From Paraburkholderia phenazinium (GTDB lineage: Bacteria > Pseudomonadota > Gammaproteobacteria > Burkholderiales > Burkholderiaceae), in NCBI RefSeq assembly GCF_900100735.1, contig NZ_FNCJ01000014.1:62001-126000 (forward strand): 64,000 nucleotides of DNA, read 5' to 3'. Shown here one piece after another: positions 61,852 through 64,000 of this stretch. Below the pieces are notes generated by a model. It had not been told where the DNA came from, made no database searches, and saw only the letters and a list, made by a program, of their open reading frames with translations. The first letter of the stretch is position 1, and the number at the start of each line of letters is the position of its first letter. The translations under genes were made by a program, and so were the position numbers.

Positions 61852-64000
61852 GTTGACGCACTCCTTCGGTGTCGTAGAAAACCGGGCTGGCAATTTTTGC
61901 TGCTACCTGCTTGCCGTTTGCAAGCGGGATCGTGACGCTCTCGCCCATCTTGTCGAGGCCGCCCTTGATGACAGCGAGCGCAATCGAACGCTTCAGGATC
62001 GGGCTGTAATAGCTCGAGGTGACATGGCCCAGCATTGGAGCGGTGTTGCCGGAGAAGGGACCCGCAACGATCTGGCTGCCTTCCGGAAGCACGAACGAGG
62101 CGTCATCGGAAAGCAGACCGACGAACTGCTTGCGCCCTTCCCTCGCCGTATCCGAACGCGTCAAGGAGCGCTTGCCGAGGAAGTCTTTCGACTTCGCTAC
62201 CAGCCCGCCCATGCCGAGGTCATATGGCGTGATCGAGCCATCCGTATCCTGGCCTACGATGATGTAGCCCTTCTCCGCGCGCAGCACGTGCATCGTTTCG
62301 GTGCCGTACGGCGTGATGTCGAACTCGGCGCCGGCGGCCATCAGCGCTTCCCATACGGCGCGGCCCAGATTGGCCGGCACGTTCACCTCGTAGGCCAGTT
62401 CGCCCGAGAAGCTGATGCGCATCACGCGTGCGGCGACGCCCGCCACCGTGCCTTCCCGATACGACATGAACGGGAACGCGGAGTTGGCAAAGTCGATATC
62501 GCTGCAGACCTTCTGCAGCACCTTGCGGCTCTTCGGTCCCACCACGGCGAAGGTAGCCCAGTGGTCCGTCACCGAGGCGAGCCGCACCTTCAGGTTCGGC
62601 CACTCGGTCTGCAGCCAGCGTTCGAGCCACGTCAGCACGCGCGCCGCGCCACCCGTCGTGGTGGTCATCATGTAGTGCTGGTCGGCAAGGCGCACGGTGA
62701 CGCCGTCATCGAACACCATGCCGTTTTCGTCGAGCATCAGGCCATAGCGGCATTTGCCCACTTCGAGCTTGCTCCACGGGTTCGTGTAGACCCAGTTGAG
62801 CAATTGCGCCGCATCCGGACCCTGGATGTCGATCTTGCCGAGCGTCGATGCGTCGAGAATGCCCACGCTGTTACGCACGGCGAGGCACTCGCGCGCCACC
62901 GCCGCGTGCAGGTCCTCGCCCTTCGTCGGGTAGTACCACGGGCGCTTCCAGTTGCCGACGTCCTCAAACGCCGCGCCGTTCTCGACGTGCCATTCGTGAA
63001 TGCAGGTCTTGCGGATCGGATCGAGCAGATCGCCCAGTTCTCGGCCCGCAAAGGTGCCGAACGTCACCGGCGTGTAGTTCGGCCGGAACGTCGTCGTGCC
63101 GGTTTCGGGAATCGTCTTGCCGAGCGCGCCGGCGAGAATTGCCATGCCGTTGATATTGCCGAGCTTGCCCTGATCGGTGCCGAAGCCCATCGCCGTATAC
63201 CGTTTGACGTGCTCGACCGATTCGAAGCCTTCGCGCGCAGCCAGCAGAATATCGGCGGCGGACACGTCGTTCTGGAAGTCGACAAACTGCTTCGGGCCGC
63301 GCGCCGCCGCTTCGCGGCTACCGACCAGCCACAGCGGATGCAACGGTGCTTCCGCGATCTCCGCAACCTGCGGCGCCTGCGGACGCGTCACCGCGAAACC
63401 GAGCGCCTTCACGGCTTCGACGCCGGCATCCACCGCAAAGCGCAGGCCGCGAGCGAGACTGAATTCCCCCGCTGCCGCGCCGACGCTGACTTCGGGCTGC
63501 ATCGCCTTGCCCGGCACGAAGCACACCTTCTCGTCGTTCCAGTGCGCTTTGCCGCCCGACTGCGCGAACAGGTGCAGCACCGGACTCCAGCCGCCGGACA
63601 TGGCGAGCAGATCGCACGCCAGATCGGGCTGCGTCGCTCCCACCTCGCCGTTGGCGTACGCAGCCACTTCCACTGACGCCACGCGCAGCTTGCCACGCGC
63701 GCTCGTCACGACGGCGTTATTCAGAATCTTCACGCCATGGCGGCGCGCCGCAGCCGGCAAGGCGCCGTTGCCTTGCGCACGCGGGTCGACCACCGTCACC
63801 TTGGCGCCGCAGGTCTTCAGATCGAGCGCGCATTGATAGCCATCGTCGTTGTTGGTGAACACCACGGCCTCGCGGCCAGGCAACACGCCATAGCGATGGA
63901 TATACGTCGACACCGCCGAGGCCAGCATCACACCCGGCAGATCGTTATTGCCGAACACGATCGGGCGCTCGTGCGCACCGGTGGCGAGAATCACGCGCTT
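61841..64000 (-). CDS. soxA: Sarcosine oxidase alpha subunit, 5' part outside window
   Basis: C-terminal 719 residues of SoxA (normally about 1000). The frame is open to the last base (KRVILATGAHERPIVFGNND), so about 280 N-terminal residues with the first nucleotide-binding region lie beyond the edge. The visible part has the pyridine-nucleotide domain (LATGAHERP, ASAVSTYIHRYG) up to about 300, then the GcvT-like folate domain (RPWYYPTKGEDLHAAVAREC, SVGILDASTLGKIDIQGPDA, SGELAYEVNVPA, TMHVLRAEKGYIIVGQDTDG, LGKRSLTRSD). soxB and soxD are expected further upstream of this gene, outside the window. Confidence 0.96.
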   Translation of the reverse strand, partial: KRVILATGAHERPIVFGNNDLPGVMLASAVSTYIHRYGVLPGREAVVFTNNDDGYQCALDLKTCGAKVTVVDPRAQGNGALPAAARRHGVKILNNAVVTSARGKLRVASVEVAAYANGEVGATQPDLACDLLAMSGGWSPVLHLFAQSGGKAHWNDEKVCFVPGKAMQPEVSVGAAAGEFSLARGLRFAVDAGVEAVKALGFAVTRPQAPQVAEIAEAPLHPLWLVGSREAAARGPKQFVDFQNDVSAADILLAAREGFESVEHVKRYTAMGFGTDQGKLGNINGMAILAGALGKTIPETGTTTFRPNYTPVTFGTFAGRELGDLLDPIRKTCIHEWHVENGAAFEDVGNWKRPWYYPTKGEDLHAAVARECLAVRNSVGILDASTLGKIDIQGPDAAQLLNWVYTNPWSKLEVGKCRYGLMLDENGMVFDDGVTVRLADQHYMMTTTTGGAARVLTWLERWLQTEWPNLKVRLASVTDHWATFAVVGPKSRKVLQKVCSDIDFANSAFPFMSYREGTVAGVAARVMRISFSGELAYEVNVPANLGRAVWEALMAAGAEFDITPYGTETMHVLRAEKGYIIVGQDTDGSITPYDLGMGGLVAKSKDFLGKRSLTRSDTAREGRKQFVGLLSDDASFVLPEGSQIVAGPFSGNTAPMLGHVTSSYYSPILKRSIALAVIKGGLDKMGESVTIPLANGKQVAAKIASPVFYDTEGVRQHVE

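Noticed and set aside
1..64000. Mobile elements or integration scars
   Set aside because: No transposase, integrase, resolvase or terminal inverted-repeat pattern was found by reading; composition shifts alone are not enough.

Overview
The window is a GC-rich, densely packed bacterial segment that looks like Paraburkholderia or a close Burkholderiaceae relative. The reasons are an acdS/acdR pair, a betI-betB-betA cluster divergent from a glutathione-independent formaldehyde dehydrogenase, a Burkholderia-type type VI secretion locus, and a soxA-soxG-folB operon. This assignment is inferred from gene content and codon style. No rRNA, tRNA, transposase, integrase or CRISPR array was seen.

Layout, left to right. 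(1) 1-1665: 3' part of a membrane sensor histidine kinase, cut by the left edge. (2) 1917-9040: a stand-alone homodimeric 2-oxoacid dehydrogenase E1 (aceE/mdeB type) divergent from an Lrp regulator; then acdR divergent from acdS (ACC deaminase), an unknown 153-aa protein and an MHS-type transporter. (3) 9092-16039: fdhA divergent from betI-betB-betA, with a BetI-like operator overlapping the betI promoter, then an MFS transporter. (4) 16453-21733: a translationally coupled cassette of a DUF2760 protein and two Hsp70-like ATPases. (5) 21798-37105: mixed metabolism and regulation. It holds a chemoreceptor with a sigma28-like promoter, AraC regulators, a two-subunit molybdenum hydroxylase, a BNR beta-propeller paired with a MoaD/ThiS-like protein, a 2-hydroxyacid dehydrogenase, a GGDEF protein, an exported beta carbonic anhydrase, a VOC protein, PhnA, an alcohol dehydrogenase and a LysR regulator.

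(6) 37106-60431: a type VI secretion system (T6SS). It contains tagX-like peptidase, tssM, tagF, an OmpA/BON protein, tssA, tssH, tssG, tssF, tssE, hcp, tssC, tssB, a TPR lipoprotein, tssJ, tssK and tssL. The tssI (VgrG) spike gene is absent, and the only PAAR trace is a truncated remnant just before tssM. A Fic-domain gene and an unknown lipoprotein sit inside the locus. (7) 60385-64000: a small unknown gene, a folB-like gene, soxG and the 3' part of soxA, all on the minus strand and cut by the right edge.

Together, betBA (choline to betaine), sarcosine oxidase (sarcosine to glycine plus a one-carbon unit) and fdhA (formaldehyde to formate) cover the start, the end and the detoxification step of choline/betaine catabolism. 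acdS and the T6SS fit a plant- or soil-associated life. The least understood pieces are the DUF2760-Hsp70-Hsp70 cassette, the BNR/MoaD-like pair, and the Fic gene, lipoprotein and PAAR remnant inside the T6SS locus.
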